Notes under the pieces: generated by a model
Seen by the model: only the letters and a program-made list of their open reading frames with translations
What the model was told of the DNA's origin: nothing
Databases searched by the model: none
In this document: piece after piece, positions 33,103 through 44,618 of the stretch
Layout: each line of letters begins with the position of its first letter
Position numbering within the stretch: position 1 is the first letter of the stretch
Made by a program: the position numbers and the translations under genes
Source: Floccularia luteovirens
Taxonomy: Eukaryota; Basidiomycota; Agaricomycetes; Agaricales; Squamanitaceae
NCBI GenBank assembly: GCA_009739215.1
Contig: VSJF01000014.1
Location: forward strand, 62,001-126,000
Length of the DNA stretch: 64,000 nucleotides
Direction of reading: 5' to 3'

Positions 33103-34037
33103 AATTGACTACCCAACTTTCATATTGTGAAGCCCCAGATGCCACAAATGCCCTGCTCAATACTAGTGATAGCCAGAACACGTGCCCCCATTCTTAATTT
33201 CTGCAGCACACTCTTCCAGATGCCACATAACTTAATGAGGACCATACAGCCTACTAATGCCATCAACCATTAACTTTAGCTTACAAGCCCCTTGGCCGCC
33301 ATGTTTCCTAAAATTAGCTAGTAAAACTCCCATATCAGCATCATCACTTATCTGATCATCAGTTTTAATCGGGATTATTATGTGGATTTGCTTTTTGGAC
33401 CAAGAAAACAGCACTTCTGCTAATATTAGTGCACAGGATCATGACTACCTTGATCATGTGTGATGCGAGTGCACAACAACACTCAGTGTTGCTGTGTTTC
33501 TGCAAGGCAGACCAGATGGCTCTTTAGCATTGCTTAGCCTTTCTTTCTCTTTTGTGGGTTTCACAATTCTATAACTAGTATAGCACATATTTCTAGTGAT
33601 GCCCCTTGCAATTTTTTTTACTATTACCATTCATTAAATTTAGTACATTTCTTCAATTACTTAGTACTCTTTCCACAATGCCCATAGATATAAAAGATTG
33701 TAACTTAGATAGTGAAGAGGACAAGTTTCTACCATCCCAATCAGTTAGCATCTAAAATCTAAAAACCACTCTCTACCTATTTATCCTTCATACACCAAGC
33801 GCATCCACACTCCACAAGATAATGCACTTGTGCACATCTAACTGCACTTCTCCAATGTGGACTTTGTCCACATTCTTCCACACCTGCATGCTACCACCGC
33901 GCACTCTGTTATTTAACTCATAAGTCTACTCCTTAAATACAACCACCTAAGTTCTCAACAGGAAACTTTCTTCAGAATCAGCAGATGGATGTGCTGCTCC
34001 TCATTAGGCTTCTGAGCCTGCTTGCACTTACCTTCCC
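33103..34037. other. No supported gene; unassigned sequence
   Basis: Nothing recognisable on either strand. From about 33457 (TGTGATGCGAGTGC) to 33961 (TTCTCAACA) it has TG...CA ends and a TATAAAAG box at 33691, so it could be an LTR of another family, but no second copy or duplication supports that. Confidence 0.35.
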
Positions 34038-34204
34038 TTCAGCAGAGTCATATAGAGGTATCTACAAGTCACTATGAGTTAAAAGAACTAAAATGTGAGT
34101 CATATACAAAATGTGTATGAGAAAGTAATAAACGAGGCAGAAACACATTGTGCATGCATTCTAAAGTCCAGGGAGATAGCGCGTATCTGGGTAAGGTCAT
34201 AACA
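34038..34204 (-). repeat. Partial 3' LTR of chromovirus D copy 2
   Basis: It matches the first part of LTR D in reverse (...AAGGTCATAACA) and is followed by TTACCCCATTTAT, the complement of the polypurine tract AATGGGGTAA. The left part is missing. Confidence 0.85.
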
Positions 34205-34275
34205 TTACCCCATTTATATATTAGAAGTCCCAGTACTTCTAATATATATACAAGAATTTCCTTCATGCCTGTTTG

Positions 34276-35326
34276 TTAATTGTGAGGCTCACCAGACATG
34301 TTGCTCATTGTAACATCATCCCATTTATGGTAGTCATAGTTGGGGGAGTGAGGGCATCATAAAGGGGCTCTGATTCAATTCTATAGTTCTGATACATTGT
34401 TCTTTGGCGATGTAGTCCAAGACATATTGTTTGTCTGTGCAGTTGCTGGAGTAGTGGCCAGGTTTGTATCTCTTGCAATAGGTGCATCTGTATTTGGGGC
34501 AGTCCATTGCCTAGTGGTATATTGATCCATACTAGAAATATTTGTCACCAATAGCCCTAAGGGTGACGGAGATAGGTTTCTGAGGTCATGGTGGGGGAGA
34601 CATTCTTGGTCTGCCCATGCTGCATTCTGTGTGTTGTGAAGTGTGAAGAGAGAGTGGTGGATGAGGAGTAGCTGTCCTTGCTTCTTGTTTGATGTACATA
34701 AACAATTGGTCCATGAGACCATTGTGGTTGAGGGAGTCAAGCTAGAGGGTACTAAGCTTAACAATCTTGGTCATAAGCTATTGCAATTTCTCATGGACTT
34801 TGAATGAAGTGTATAGTTCTCTAAATTTAGGGGCATTCTTAAGGGCAATCTTGTCAAGCCAGTTATTGATGAAAAGTCTTTTGTCTTCTTCTTTAAATAA
34901 TTGTTTAATGTCTGAAAGATGGAGATAGTTGATCTCAGGGGATACTCTGGGGCAGAGTGAACCTGTGGAGGTTGAACTGTCGGATTCTGAAGAGATGGGG
35001 ATGATGGGGGTTTGGATGTGAACATGCAACAGAGATGGAGAGATAGGTGCAGAGGATAGGAGTTTAATCAGAGAGGATACTGGTGATGGGGCAGGTGCTA
35101 GGGGTGATGCTGGTGATGCTAGTAATGTGGGTGGTGGTACAAATGTGATGGGCAGTGCAAGGAGAAGAGCTGGTGGTGGTACTGAAATTTCCAATGGTTG
35201 AATAAATACTGAGGGTTGTCTTAGGAGGAGGGTTGCTGGGGTGGACTAGGTGTGGGCTGGACTATTAGGGATGGGTTCTGAAGTTACTGCTACTGGTGCT
35301 AGGGAGGTTTCTTTGGTGGAAGTCAT
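34276..35326 (-). pseudogene. Chromovirus D ORF3, copy 2
   Basis: The ATG at 35326-35324 overlaps the pol stop as ATGA. The N-terminal half is Pro/Ser/Ala-rich. A conserved block follows (YLHLSDIKQLFKEEDKRL, NNWLDKIALKNAPKFREL), then remnants of two zinc knuckles (HYSSNC; CTYCKRYKPGHYSSNC) and an acidic or aromatic tail. Stops occur in several places, including one within the first 30 codons and one in the first knuckle. The better copy is at 53466-54469. No envelope or transmembrane character is seen; a gag- or nucleocapsid-like role is inferred from the knuckles. Confidence 0.7.
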
Positions 35327-35342
35327 TTCTGTGGGTCAAATG

Positions 35343-35742
35343 TGTTCAGCAGCACCTGTCACACACAGTGATAAGGAACTACCTTACCTAGAGTTCTTAC
35401 TGTTGCTTAGAGGGTGCTACTACTAACTACTACCAAGGTAATTGGACAAAGTATATTAGACATTACTACTCTGTATATATACATTATAGTCATGGCTATG
35501 TAATACCTAATGTAGTTACCAGTGTATACATGAAACACCTCATGTCTACTCCAGGTAGGACATAAGTCATATGTATGTACACAGTAAGCTCTAGAATGTT
35601 CTAGACCATGTGTGTCATTATATCTTAGTCATTTATACTGGTGTGATCTTATCTTATTTTATCAGGTCTACAACACATGACTAATGAGCACGTGACTAAT
35701 CACATGACTACTAATCGATCACATGGAGTTGCTATTGCAACA
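35343..35742 (-). repeat. Solo LTR, family B, nested in chromovirus D copy 2
   Basis: TGTTCAGCAGCACC...GTTGCTATTGCAACA (400 bp) between AAATG and GAATG, a 5-bp duplication with one mismatch. Copy 1 gives the empty site. Confidence 0.87.
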
Positions 35743-37476
35743 GAATGGAATGGGGAGTGGTATTTCATATACCACTTTATAAGCATTTAGGATTTCTAGG
35801 GAGTTCTTCAAATGGGATTCAGATTCCCATGAGTTGTCTAAGGAGGGATAGCCTTTCTATTTGACTAGGTAGCAGATTCTTCTTCTGTTGTTCTGGTGTA
35901 TTACAATATCTTCTACTTTGTATTCCTCAGTGTTATCAATGAGATCTGGGGGTGATTTTGTATAATTAGGTCCATGAACTTCTGTTTCTTGGTAAGGGAT
36001 GAGGAGCGAGGCATGGAAGACAGGGTATATTTTTCATGATGTTGGGAGTTTCAATCAGTAGGTAAGAGGGCCAAGGACTTCTGTAATAGGAAATGGTCCT
36101 TCCTGTTTAGGTGCTAGTTTCTTTTTCTAGTATCTGAGTTTTAGATGTTTTGACTCTAGCCATACTAGGTCATTCTTCTTAAAGAGTGTAAACTTGTTCT
36201 TGACTCGACTTATCATTGTTTGACGTGCAAGTTCGTGTGCTGCGTTTGCTTTGTCTTGTGCTTCTTGGATTAATTTTAATCTTTCTTCGGTAGATGGCAC
36301 ATTGCTTTTGTTATAGGCTATTGGAAATAGTTGTGGATCATATCCTATTATTATGTAGAATGGGGATTTGTCTTGAAGTGCATGGGATTTCTGATTGTAA
36401 GAGAATTCTAAAAGTGGGAGGTGAGAGTTCCATGTTTCAGGGTTGTTTGCACAGAAGATGGCTAAGTATGCTTCTATTTCCTAGTTTGCGTGTTCTGTGC
36501 CTTCATCTATTTGAGGATGATAGGTGGTACTCATGGCTAGTTTGATGCCTAAGAGTTTTCCAAATTCTTGAAATGCTTTAGAGGCAAATTGGGGTCCTCT
36601 GTTGGATATGATCTTGTCTGGAAGACTGAAGCATTTGTACACATGGTTGATTAGGAGTTGGATGATCTGAATTACATCTATTGTCTTATGACAGGGGATT
36701 AGAATTACCCTCTTTGTAAGGCCATGGTCTACTATGACCATGACACTATCATAGCCATCCAATTTGGGAAGATCTGTGATAAAATCTATAGATATTTGCA
36801 TGAATAGTCTATTATTTTCTAGGGTGCCTATTGGATTGTAGGGTGGAGTGGTTGAGTGTCTGTTTATTTTTGTCTACTGACAGATGGCACAGCCTCAGAT
36901 GTAGTTCTTTGTGAATGCATGGATACCAGGCCACCAATAGTCTTGTTTTAGGAGTTCTAGGGTGCAGAGTATTCCAGGGTATCTCATAAGGGTAGAGTCA
37001 TGATATTTCTGTAATAATTATCTTCTCAGGTTTTTGTTTATTGGAATGTAGCATTTCTTCTGATAGAAGAGAAGTCCATCTTCTATTTTCCAGTCTGGTA
37101 ATATGGTTTTTGTTATTGGAAAGTTCTTTATGGTGTCAATGGCTTCTTGCACCATTGGTTCTTTCTTGTGAGAGTCAAGGATTTTCTGTCTGATTTCTGT
37201 GTCAATGACTCAGATAAACATTTGCTTTGGAAGCATTGTAATATCTTCATTGTCATGATCTTCTTTTGGGATGTAATCTGGTCTCCTTGATAGTGTGTCA
37301 CTTTGCACCATTTGGCATCCAGGTGTGTGTATTAACACAATGTTGAATTTTGATAAGAATAGGCTCCATTAGGCCTGTCTTCTGTTTAATTTCTGGGGAT
37401 TCCTGTAATAGGTAAGGTTCTTGTGGTCACAAGTCACAATGACTGGGAATGGAGATCCGAGAAGGAAGTGTCTTCA
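35743..37476 (-). pseudogene. Chromovirus D copy 2: integrase, chromodomain, RNase H end
   Basis: A chromodomain lies near 35770-35940. Integrase reads DFITDLPKLDGYDSVMVIVDH, HKTIDVIQ and STTYHPQ between 36801 and 36481, where the second catalytic Asp has become Asn (NRGPQF) and later residues are degraded. The zinc-binding HHCC region (GHPGILCTLELLKQDYWW) lies near 36880-36990. Stops are frequent. Confidence 0.75.
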
Positions 37477-37899
37477 TGTTGCGACAGCAACTCCATGTGA
37501 TAGATTAGTAGTCATGTGATTAGTCATGTGCTCGTCAGTCATGTGTTGTAGACCTGATAAGATAAGATAAGGTCACACCTGTATATATGACTAAGATGAA
37601 ATGACACACACAGTCTAGAACATTCTAGAGCTTACTGCGGACATGCGTATGACTCATGTTATGAAACGTGTATGACTCATGTCCTACCCAGAGTAGACAC
37701 GAGGTGTTTCATGTACACGCTGGTAACTACATTAGGTATTACACAGCCATGCCTATAATGTATATAATAAAGGTAGTAACGTCAAATATACCTTGTCCAA
37801 TTATCTTGGTAGTAGTTAGTAGCTAGCCCCTCTAAGTCACAGTAAGAACCCTAGGTAAGGTAGTTCCCTATCACTGTGTGTGACAGGCGCTGCTCTACA
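37477..37899 (+). repeat. Solo LTR, family B, nested in chromovirus D copy 2
   Basis: TGTTGCGACAGCAACTCC...GCGCTGCTCTACA (423 bp) with duplication CTTCA (37472-37476) and CTCCA (37900-37904). Copy 1 at 56205-56220 shows the empty site. The sense orientation has TATATAATAAAGG as a probable TATA region. Confidence 0.9.
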
Positions 37900-37904
37900 C
37901 TCCA

Positions 37905-38066
37905 TTCTGTGAGAGCTCAGATTACTGCAAAGAGTTCTTGATCATAAATCTTGTAATTTCTTTCTGTTTCTGTAAATGATTTGGATATGAATCCACATGA
38001 GTGCCATAGTCCATTTATGTCTTTTTGTTTTAGGACTGCTCCAGATGCATATTTGGATGCATCCAT
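37905..38066 (-). pseudogene. Chromovirus D copy 2: RNase H fragment
   Basis: Short RNase H remnant between LTR B and the copia element, homologous to 56215-56367 in copy 1. Confidence 0.65.
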
Positions 38067-38252
38067 TGTAGGATGTGACACGTGTCACATGTCACAGTTA
38101 CATTAAGTTGCAGCAAACAGTAACTTCATGTAGACTTAACAACAATAACAACACTCATAATATAAACCAATAATCATAACTACCTCATGTTCTAATAAAC
38201 ATTCCCTAATCATATTTAACCCCCCCCATTCAATTCCTGTCTAGTTGCTATA
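38067..38252 (+). repeat. 5' LTR of copia E
   Basis: TGTAGGATGTGACACGTGTC...TAGTTGCTATA, about 186 bp. It has a CACGTGTCACATGTC pseudo-palindrome near the start. The exact first and last bases are uncertain by two positions. Confidence 0.85.
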
Positions 38253-38484
38253 GGTTATGGGCTCCAGGCCAGAAACATTGACTGTCACCTCCTGAAAAAG
38301 CCCAGTCACCTCCGCTTTTTTCACCAATTTTTCACCCTGACCAGTCACTGGTACCACTACATACACAAACCACCTGCACAAGGACTAGAAGGAAAGGAAC
38401 TAATGAGTACAATGGAGAAAAAGAGAGAAAAACAGGTAGTTATCACTCACACAGACAAAGGGATCATCCTGGACTCCAGAACTG

Positions 38485-38740
38485 TTGGCGTCACGACCTC
38501 ATGATTACACAATCGTCACACCATTAGATTACCAATCACGAATTCCATATATAAGTCTCATCACAGCATACAATGCACCTTAGTTTATTCTCTCATAAAC
38601 TAAGGTGTAAGTACATACTTCATATTACAACAAATATACTATAGACTAATTCTTTTACTTAGCTTACCTTTCCATTAATAGGTACAGCTCAAATAAAGTT
38701 TATTCTCTCGTAAACTAAGGTCTTACCTTTCCATTAATAG
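38485..38740. repeat. Nested 256-bp LTR-like insertion (family I)
   Basis: Flanked by a perfect AACTG duplication (38480-38484 and 38741-38745). Begins TTGGCGTCACGACC, ends CCATTAATAG. Contains two copies of an about 45-bp unit with TTTATTCTCTCRTAAACTAAGG and TTACCTTTCCATTAATAG. It splits the protease-like frame of element E. Confidence 0.75.
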
Positions 38741-39960
38741 AACTGTCTAATTGCTAGAAGAACCCCTTGCCACACATCCTCCAACAGAGCTGCCTTTGAA
38801 AACTATCAGGAAATCGAACCAGAAGCTATCCAGACCATAGATGGGCGCATTTTTAATGCTGTAGGAAAAGGAAACATCAGAATAAAGTTGCCTATGGGTG
38901 AAGGAAAGCCTTCCACACCTGTTACACTCTTTAATGTCCTTTATTCCCCACACCTTGAGCATACCCATGTCTCAGTAGCTCATATGGATCAAGCAAAATG
39001 CTCCTTAACATTGAGGAATGGCACCTGTGAAATCAGAAACCCTCAAGATGTCATAATAGGCATCATACCTCTCATTTCCGGTCATTACAGAATCTCCACC
39101 CCCCCTAACGACACAAAACCCCCCCCAACTCATACCAGAACACCCACCCTCGAAACCGTTCCAAAAACGAACCGAAACGACGAAAAATCCGATGAAAACT
39201 CGAGCAACAACATCAAAAACACTCAAAAAATCGAAGTTAGAGCAAAACAGTCGAAAAACCGAACTGTAAAGCCGAAAACTATCGAATTTCGAGCAGTAAT
39301 GATGCAAGCATACGAGGGAAGGATCACGGAGTCGATCGAGATCGAGAAACGAGTGAGAATCGAGGAAGTTTGGTTGAAAAAGCACTTGTTTCAGTGCTTG
39401 AGGGGAAGAAACCAGTCGAAACACCTGTCGAACATCGTCAGTCAAACCCACCTCTTACCCCAGGGATCATAGAGCCATCTATTCCCATCGAAACGACGCA
39501 GAACTTTACGCTTGAGGGGAAGAATATAACAGAGAATCTGTCAAAGTGTGTATCAAGCACAAAATCACAGGTAAAATGTGTACCTCTCGACGAAAATCGA
39601 CGTAGCGAGGTCAATACGGAACGCGCGAGCACGCTCTCACTACCGACGCGTACAGGAGATTCAGCACTACGTTTCCTAGAAAACGGAATAGCGAAACTCA
39701 CCGAGGTCATGTCGCAAAACGAGTTACAAAACTCAGTGACGAGTTCTACCTGTCCAAAAACATATCATCAGGGATCTCAAGACTCACCTCACATTCCAAT
39801 CACTTCAGCATCGAGTTCCAAACCTTCTAATCAACTAGATGCATCCCAGATCCCCAATGTACACACCAGGGATCACCGAGGAAATGAAGAAAACATAGAA
39901 TCCGAAGGTCAAGTCGCGTTTTCCCACGATCGCGATATGCATCACACTCCGATAACGTGA
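38741..39960 (+). pseudogene. Copia E protease-like and linker coding remnant
   Basis: Up to the nested insertion the frame reads IILDSRT; after it CHTSSNRAAFENYQ, FNAVGKGNIRI, LFNVLYSPHLEHTHVSVAHM and IPLISGHYRI. This is the protease and pre-integrase start of copia polyproteins of this type, with the catalytic DSG changed to DSR. The rest (39100-39960) switches to a hydrophilic, Ser/Thr/Glu-rich, TCGA- and CpG-rich sequence in two overlapping frames (38888-39472 and 39370-39960), ending at the TGA at 39958. It looks like the linker of a copia polyprotein but I cannot prove it. Confidence 0.55.
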
Positions 39961-40265
39961 AGTCAGATCTAGCACAGCCTTTTTGATCGCATCAAAATGC
40001 GCATCAAAGTATATTTAAGCAGTGTACAACTAAAATTCCACAGTGTATTCGCTCTACGCATCGCATTTCTCGACGCTGCCTTTCGCAAACTCGCACATAA
40101 ATACTCCTCGACATTACCTTTCGATCGATACCGAATACGAGCATTTCCGTTCAGCTGTTCTTGTTAAAATTGACATTCTTTCGACGAAACACTCCCAACT
40201 ACTCACTATCACTAATAACTACTTACATACATTTGGATTACCATGAAGTTTAGTTTGAGGGAAAG

Positions 40266-40447
40266 TGTAGGACGTGACACGCGTCACATGTCACAGTCAC
40301 ATTAAGTCGTAGCAAACAGCAACTTCATTGTAGACTTAACAACATTAACATCCATCTTAACATAATAATCATAACTATCTCATGTTCTAATAAACATTCC
40401 CTAATCATATTTAACCCTCTCCATTCAATTCCTGTCTATCTGCTATA
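40266..40447 (+). repeat. 3' LTR of copia E
   Basis: TGTAGGACGTGACACGCGTC...TCTATCTGCTATA, about 182 bp, clearly homologous to 38067-38252 and 49992-50174 but retaining more CpG sites. Confidence 0.87.
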
Positions 40448-40449
40448 TT

Positions 40450-41420
40450 GGTTTCTAGTAGGAATTGTTTCTTGAAGTCTGGCATTTATAGTACTGGGGT
40501 AGTGGTAAATGCTTTCTTGAGTTTCTCGAAAGATGATTGACATTCATCTGACCAAAAGAATTTGATGTTTTTCTTGAGGAGTTCATTTAGTGGTTGCACT
40601 AAGTCTGAGAATTTGTGTATGAATTTCCTGTAAAAGTTTCTGAATCCAAGGAAACTTCTGATTTGTTTGACTGATTGTGGTGGTGGCCAGTCTTCAATTC
40701 CTTTAAGTTTCACAGGATCCATCAAGATCTTGTTTTCTGAGATGATGAGTCCCAGGTATTCTACTTGTTTCTTGTTGAATTTGCATTTCTCTATTTTTAG
40801 GTAGAGGTTGTGTTCTTTTAGCCTTTTTAGGACTTTCAGGGTTCTTTCAGTTTGTTGTTCCAGTGTTTCTGAGAATATTAGGATGTCATCCATGTAAATG
40901 GTGACCCATCCTTCATTGATCATATCTCTAAATATGTCATCCATCATGTTTTGGAAGGTTGCAGGAAAATTGCACATTCTGAAAAACATTACTATGGGCT
41001 TCGAAGAGTCTCATTTTGGTCTTGAATGCTGCTTTAGGCTTGTCAGCCTTCTCAAATTCTAATATTATTGTATCCCCATTGGATGTCAAGTTTGGTAAAG
41101 ATTTTAGTCTCCTTTTAGTTTGATTAGGAGTTCTGAGATTAGGGGCAAAGGGTAGGGCTTCTTTATTGTTCCTTCATTGAGATAATGGTAGTCTTGGCAG
41201 GGTCTTAAGCTTCCATCTTTCTTTGTGACAAAGAAGAATGGTGATGCCATTTCTGACTCAGAGGGTCAGATAGTACCCTTTTGCAAGGTTTTCTTTGATA
41301 AATTCTTGCATCTTCTGGTCTTTGATAGGGTTGAGGGAGTATATCTTGCTATCTTTATTCTTGAAGTCAGGTTTGAGATCAATCTTGTGATCCCAGGATC
41401 ATCTTGCTAGCATTCTGTTG
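40450..41420 (-). pseudogene. Chromovirus D copy 2: reverse transcriptase
   Basis: The 40989-40486 stretch reads FRMCNFPATFQNMMDDIF, the catalytic [24 protein letters not shown] text and the RNase H connection [21 protein letters not shown]. The N-terminal RT lies out of frame at 41000-41400 ([15 protein letters not shown]). At least one frameshift near 40990-41010. Confidence 0.82.
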
Positions 41421-41621
41421 GATTTTTGTTTACTGAATACATCTTTAAAGAGATGAAACTCTCTTAAGAGTTTTGCTTCTATTGTTGTGACTTCTTGGGG
41501 GGTGGCATTTGCTGCCATAGTTTGGGCCTGAGTCATCTTGACTCAAATTGGATATTCTTCTTCAGTTTTGGAACTGGAATCTTGTAGATAGTGTTTGATC
41601 CCATCGGGGTCAAGGAGTTCT

Positions 41622-42083
41622 TCATTGTGATCCTCTTGTATAATTCAGAGTATTGCTTCTTCTGTGGTTATTTGCAGCGAGTGGGGAATTGTTTGGAATG
41701 TTGAGGGTTCCATTTTTCCAATTGATTGTGGGATTTAGGTGTTTAAGCCAATCCATTCCTAGAATAATATCTTGGCATCCTATATTTGCAATATATAGGG
41801 TAACTTGATGATTCGCTTCTCCTTTAAGTGTGAGAGAGGCTTGGATATAATAGGTAACTTGTCTATTTGGGGATCCATCTGCATTTGTGATGTTTATTCT
41901 TTTCCCAAGTATGGGTCTTGGTCTTCTTTTAAGTTTCAGTGTGAAGTTTGAATGTATGAAGCTCTTGGTAGCTCCAGAGTCAACTAATGCTTTAGTAATG
42001 ACTATTTTTTTTCCTAGTGAGTTGTTTCCTACTTCAAATTGAAGTGGAATGTATAAAGAATCTTGTGTCATAAGGATAGAGAC
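41622..42083 (-). pseudogene. Chromovirus D copy 2: retropepsin
   Basis: ALVDSGATKSFIH carries the active-site DSG. GCQDIILGMDWLKHLNPTINW is the second conserved region. The frame is open from LTR A to 41622. Downstream the RT is in another frame. Confidence 0.82.
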
Positions 42084-42450
42084 TGTTGAGCAGCCATCTA
42101 TGCATTGCACAGTGATAGGGACTCAGCCTTACCTTGTGCTTACTTAATCTTACACTTAGGTTAGTATACTACTACTTATTCAGAAAGGACTGTCTATTAT
42201 AAAAGAAGGTAGAGTCCTTATATACAGTTCTACTATATGTACCTATTTGTATATAATGGTCTATGCACTGTTCTACATAATCACATGTCTAGAGCATAGA
42301 ACCTCATAGAAGGTTGTAGAACATGCTTAGTTATATGGCACATGATGCATAGAGTATGGGGCATATGTGGATGTAGTCATGTGACATATCACATGTGACT
42401 CATCACCTGATGAATTATGTAATCCATCATGTGATTGTGCTGTTGCAACA
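42084..42450 (-). repeat. Solo LTR, family A, nested in chromovirus D copy 2
   Basis: TGTTGAGCAGCCATC...GTGCTGTTGCAACA (367 bp) between protease and gag. The flanks GAGAC and GGGGC match poorly, but copy 1 (58608-58625) shows the uninterrupted sequence. Confidence 0.87.
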
Positions 42451-43776
42451 GGGGCTACCACTCTGATTGGATAATCAATAGCTGTGGTTACTATTGATCA
42501 GGTGAAAAATCCTCTTTTTCTAATTCTTCAAAGAATTCTTCTTGTTCTTCATCAGGTAGTTCTATTAATAGCACCCTTACTGCAGCTGATAATTCTTTAA
42601 CTGTTTTAGGTTTTTAGAAGTTGTATCATGAGATATTTCTTCTTTTCAGAGTTTTCCTTTTGGGGCAATCTTTAGATTGATCTCTCTTCTGATGGCATAT
42701 GAAGCATAGCCCATTTAGGAAATGATTGTTCCATTCTTCAAATGACATTCTGTTTATTTCTTCTAGTTCTTCCATGTCTATGGCAGGTTCTTCAGTGTTG
42801 ATGTGGTCAATTTTCATTGCATTGAGGTCTCTTCCTGTCATTCTTGTTGGGAATAGGTTTGGTCTTGTGAATGGTTTCTTTCTAGACTGTAGAAAGTCTT
42901 TTATCTATTGTAGTCTATCTGCAAATTGGAACATATATTTGTAGACTTGTTCCATGGTGGTCAGAAAGTTGTCTAACTTGTAGAAACATTTGACTAGTTT
43001 ATTATTTAGTCCTCTCATAAATATATCTATGAGTGATGCATCTTTATGTATCCCAGCTTGAGAAGATAGGATTTTAAATTCTGAGATGTATTTGATAATA
43101 TTGTTACCAGACATCTGTAGGTTGGCAAGATTGGTTCTCACTTGCATTGCTATGTTTTGTGCTTGGAACACTTCTAGGAATGCTTTCTTAAATTGAGACC
43201 AGGTCCTATAATTTCCATTGGTGGTTTCAATGATATTTAAGTGGTAAATAGCTGCTGTTCCTTCTTTCATGAATGAAAGATCTTTTTCTTATCACTATTG
43301 TAAATTTCTTCATTCATGTCCAGGTATATTTGGACATCTTATAAGAATAGTTGTGCATATTCTTTCTTGCCATTGAATGGCATTGGTCTGCTGACATTGA
43401 TTTCTTTTGCATTGTTGGACATTTTGACATCTGAGTTGTAAGTGATGCACAGTAGTGTCTGTTGAGCTTCTTTGTAAAACTGTTGTTCTACTTCTTGTTC
43501 TTCTTCATAGTCTTCTTGTGGCTCATTGGTTATTTGGAGCAGGGGTTGTTGCTGCAGTATATTGGGTGATTTGGCTGGTCTAACCCAAGGATCTCTTGCT
43601 TGTTGTTTAGCAGCTTGTTCTGCAAGTTTTGTCTGTAGCTTAGCAAATGCACTGGGCTTTTGCAATTGATGTTGGGGTTGTTGTGGAGGTGGGGATGGAG
43701 ACCATGCAGAGTATGTTCCTTGGGGGTTGTAAGAGGAAGAGGTAGGTCCAAAGTTAGAGGCAGGGGTTTTGCTCAT
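42451..43776 (-). pseudogene. Chromovirus D copy 2: gag
   Basis: Starts at the ATG at 43776 (MSKTPASNFGP) with a Pro/Gln-rich N-terminus. The capsid part (NGKKEYAQLFL, then 43270-42905: TWSQFKKAFLEVFQAQN, MRGLNNKLVK) follows. The end has a zinc knuckle CFICHQKRDQSKDC in which the His is replaced by Asp. Several frameshifts and stops. Confidence 0.82.
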
Positions 43777-43850
43777 AAAAGAGTGTGGTAGTTAAGGATG
43801 GTTGGGGTGTTATACTTTAGAGAAAGTGACAATTAATCAGCTTGATCTTT

Positions 43851-43966
43851 TGTTACCATTAGGGGTTGTGTTCATCATTTGCTATCTCATCATTTGGCCA
43901 TCTGGGTTAGGGAACAGTTGAAGAGTTTTGCCAGTCAGATTTCCCTGGCACAATGATGGGGTTACT
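43851..43966 (-). repeat. Partial 5' LTR of chromovirus D copy 2
   Basis: The last 116 bp of LTR D in reverse (TGTTACCATTAGGGG...), cut at 43966. The self-primer complement AAAGATCAAGCTGATT lies at 43835-43850, immediately beyond the LTR. Confidence 0.85.
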
Positions 43967-44343
43967 TGTCAGGATCTGAACATCTCCGAAACCTTGGACA
44001 TCTAAACCTTACCTCGGACATTTCCCTCTACCTCGGACTTCATATTATTACCCTTTTATCCTTCTCCATTTCTCAGACATACGTCTCCCATATTACATAA
44101 CACTTGTAACAAACACTTATCCTTTTTTCATCATTCCTTTGTCCTCTTTTAATGTACCTCCCCTCATTACCACCCTCAGGGATATTCACACATTGTTGCT
44201 AGTACTTAAACTACAGAGATGTACACAGTTCTATAGTTTGAATATTAACTAAGACTCATAATCTTGTTCCTCTCTAAGTTCCATCCTCTTCCTGCAACAA
44301 CTCCAGTCTTCAGACACAAACCTCAGCATTCATAAATTAGACA
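43967..44343 (+). repeat. 5' LTR of chromovirus H (end approximate)
   Basis: TGTCAGGATCTG to about ATTAGACA, where TCAGAAGTTGGCAGGG, a possible primer site, follows. With no second LTR copy, the right end is a guess. Confidence 0.5.
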
Positions 44344-44618
44344 TCAGAAGTTGGCAGGGTGCAACAGACATCATTGAAGCCATATCTAACATCCGATAGG
44401 CATTAACTCTGAGTTCACGGAGTTGACCCTGAAGTCAGTTCTTGACAGTATATTCAAACTACTATCTGTTCAACTTTCACATTTGCATGCCCCCTTGTAC
44501 TTCTAGAACCTCACAAAATGTGGGTCAAGAAGGACCACTCCATATTACACTATCTTGAGATCGCCAACCACCCACCCATCCCACATCTCCCATAACTCCA
44601 TCATTTATTCCTTTTGCT

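Larger units (their letters stand above)
38067..40447 (+). mobile_element. Short non-autonomous copia element E
   Basis: 5' LTR 38067-38252, primer site GGTTATGGGCTCC from 38253, coding remnants, polypurine tract GTTTGAGGGAAAG (40253-40265), 3' LTR 40266-40447. It is inserted in chromovirus RNase H/RT. If the LTR is read as TAGG...GCTAT, a 4-bp ATTG flanks both ends (38065-38068 and 40447-40450). Gag, integrase, RT and RNase H are absent, so it must rely on another copia element to move. Confidence 0.85.
34038..43966 (-). mobile_element. Ty3/gypsy chromovirus D, copy 2 (truncated, with nested elements)
   Basis: A minus-strand element, order along the plus strand: partial 3' LTR, ORF3, chromodomain and integrase, RNase H, RT, protease, gag, partial 5' LTR. 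It is homologous throughout to copy 1 (52788-61928). LTRs B (twice) and A and a small copia element (38067-40447) are inserted in it. Both LTRs are truncated, the 5' one by the neighbouring chromovirus at 43967. Many stops and frameshifts make it inactive. Confidence 0.88.

Noticed and set aside
33457..33961. Possible LTR with TG...CA ends and a TATA box
   Set aside because: No second copy and no target duplication; kept only as unassigned sequence.
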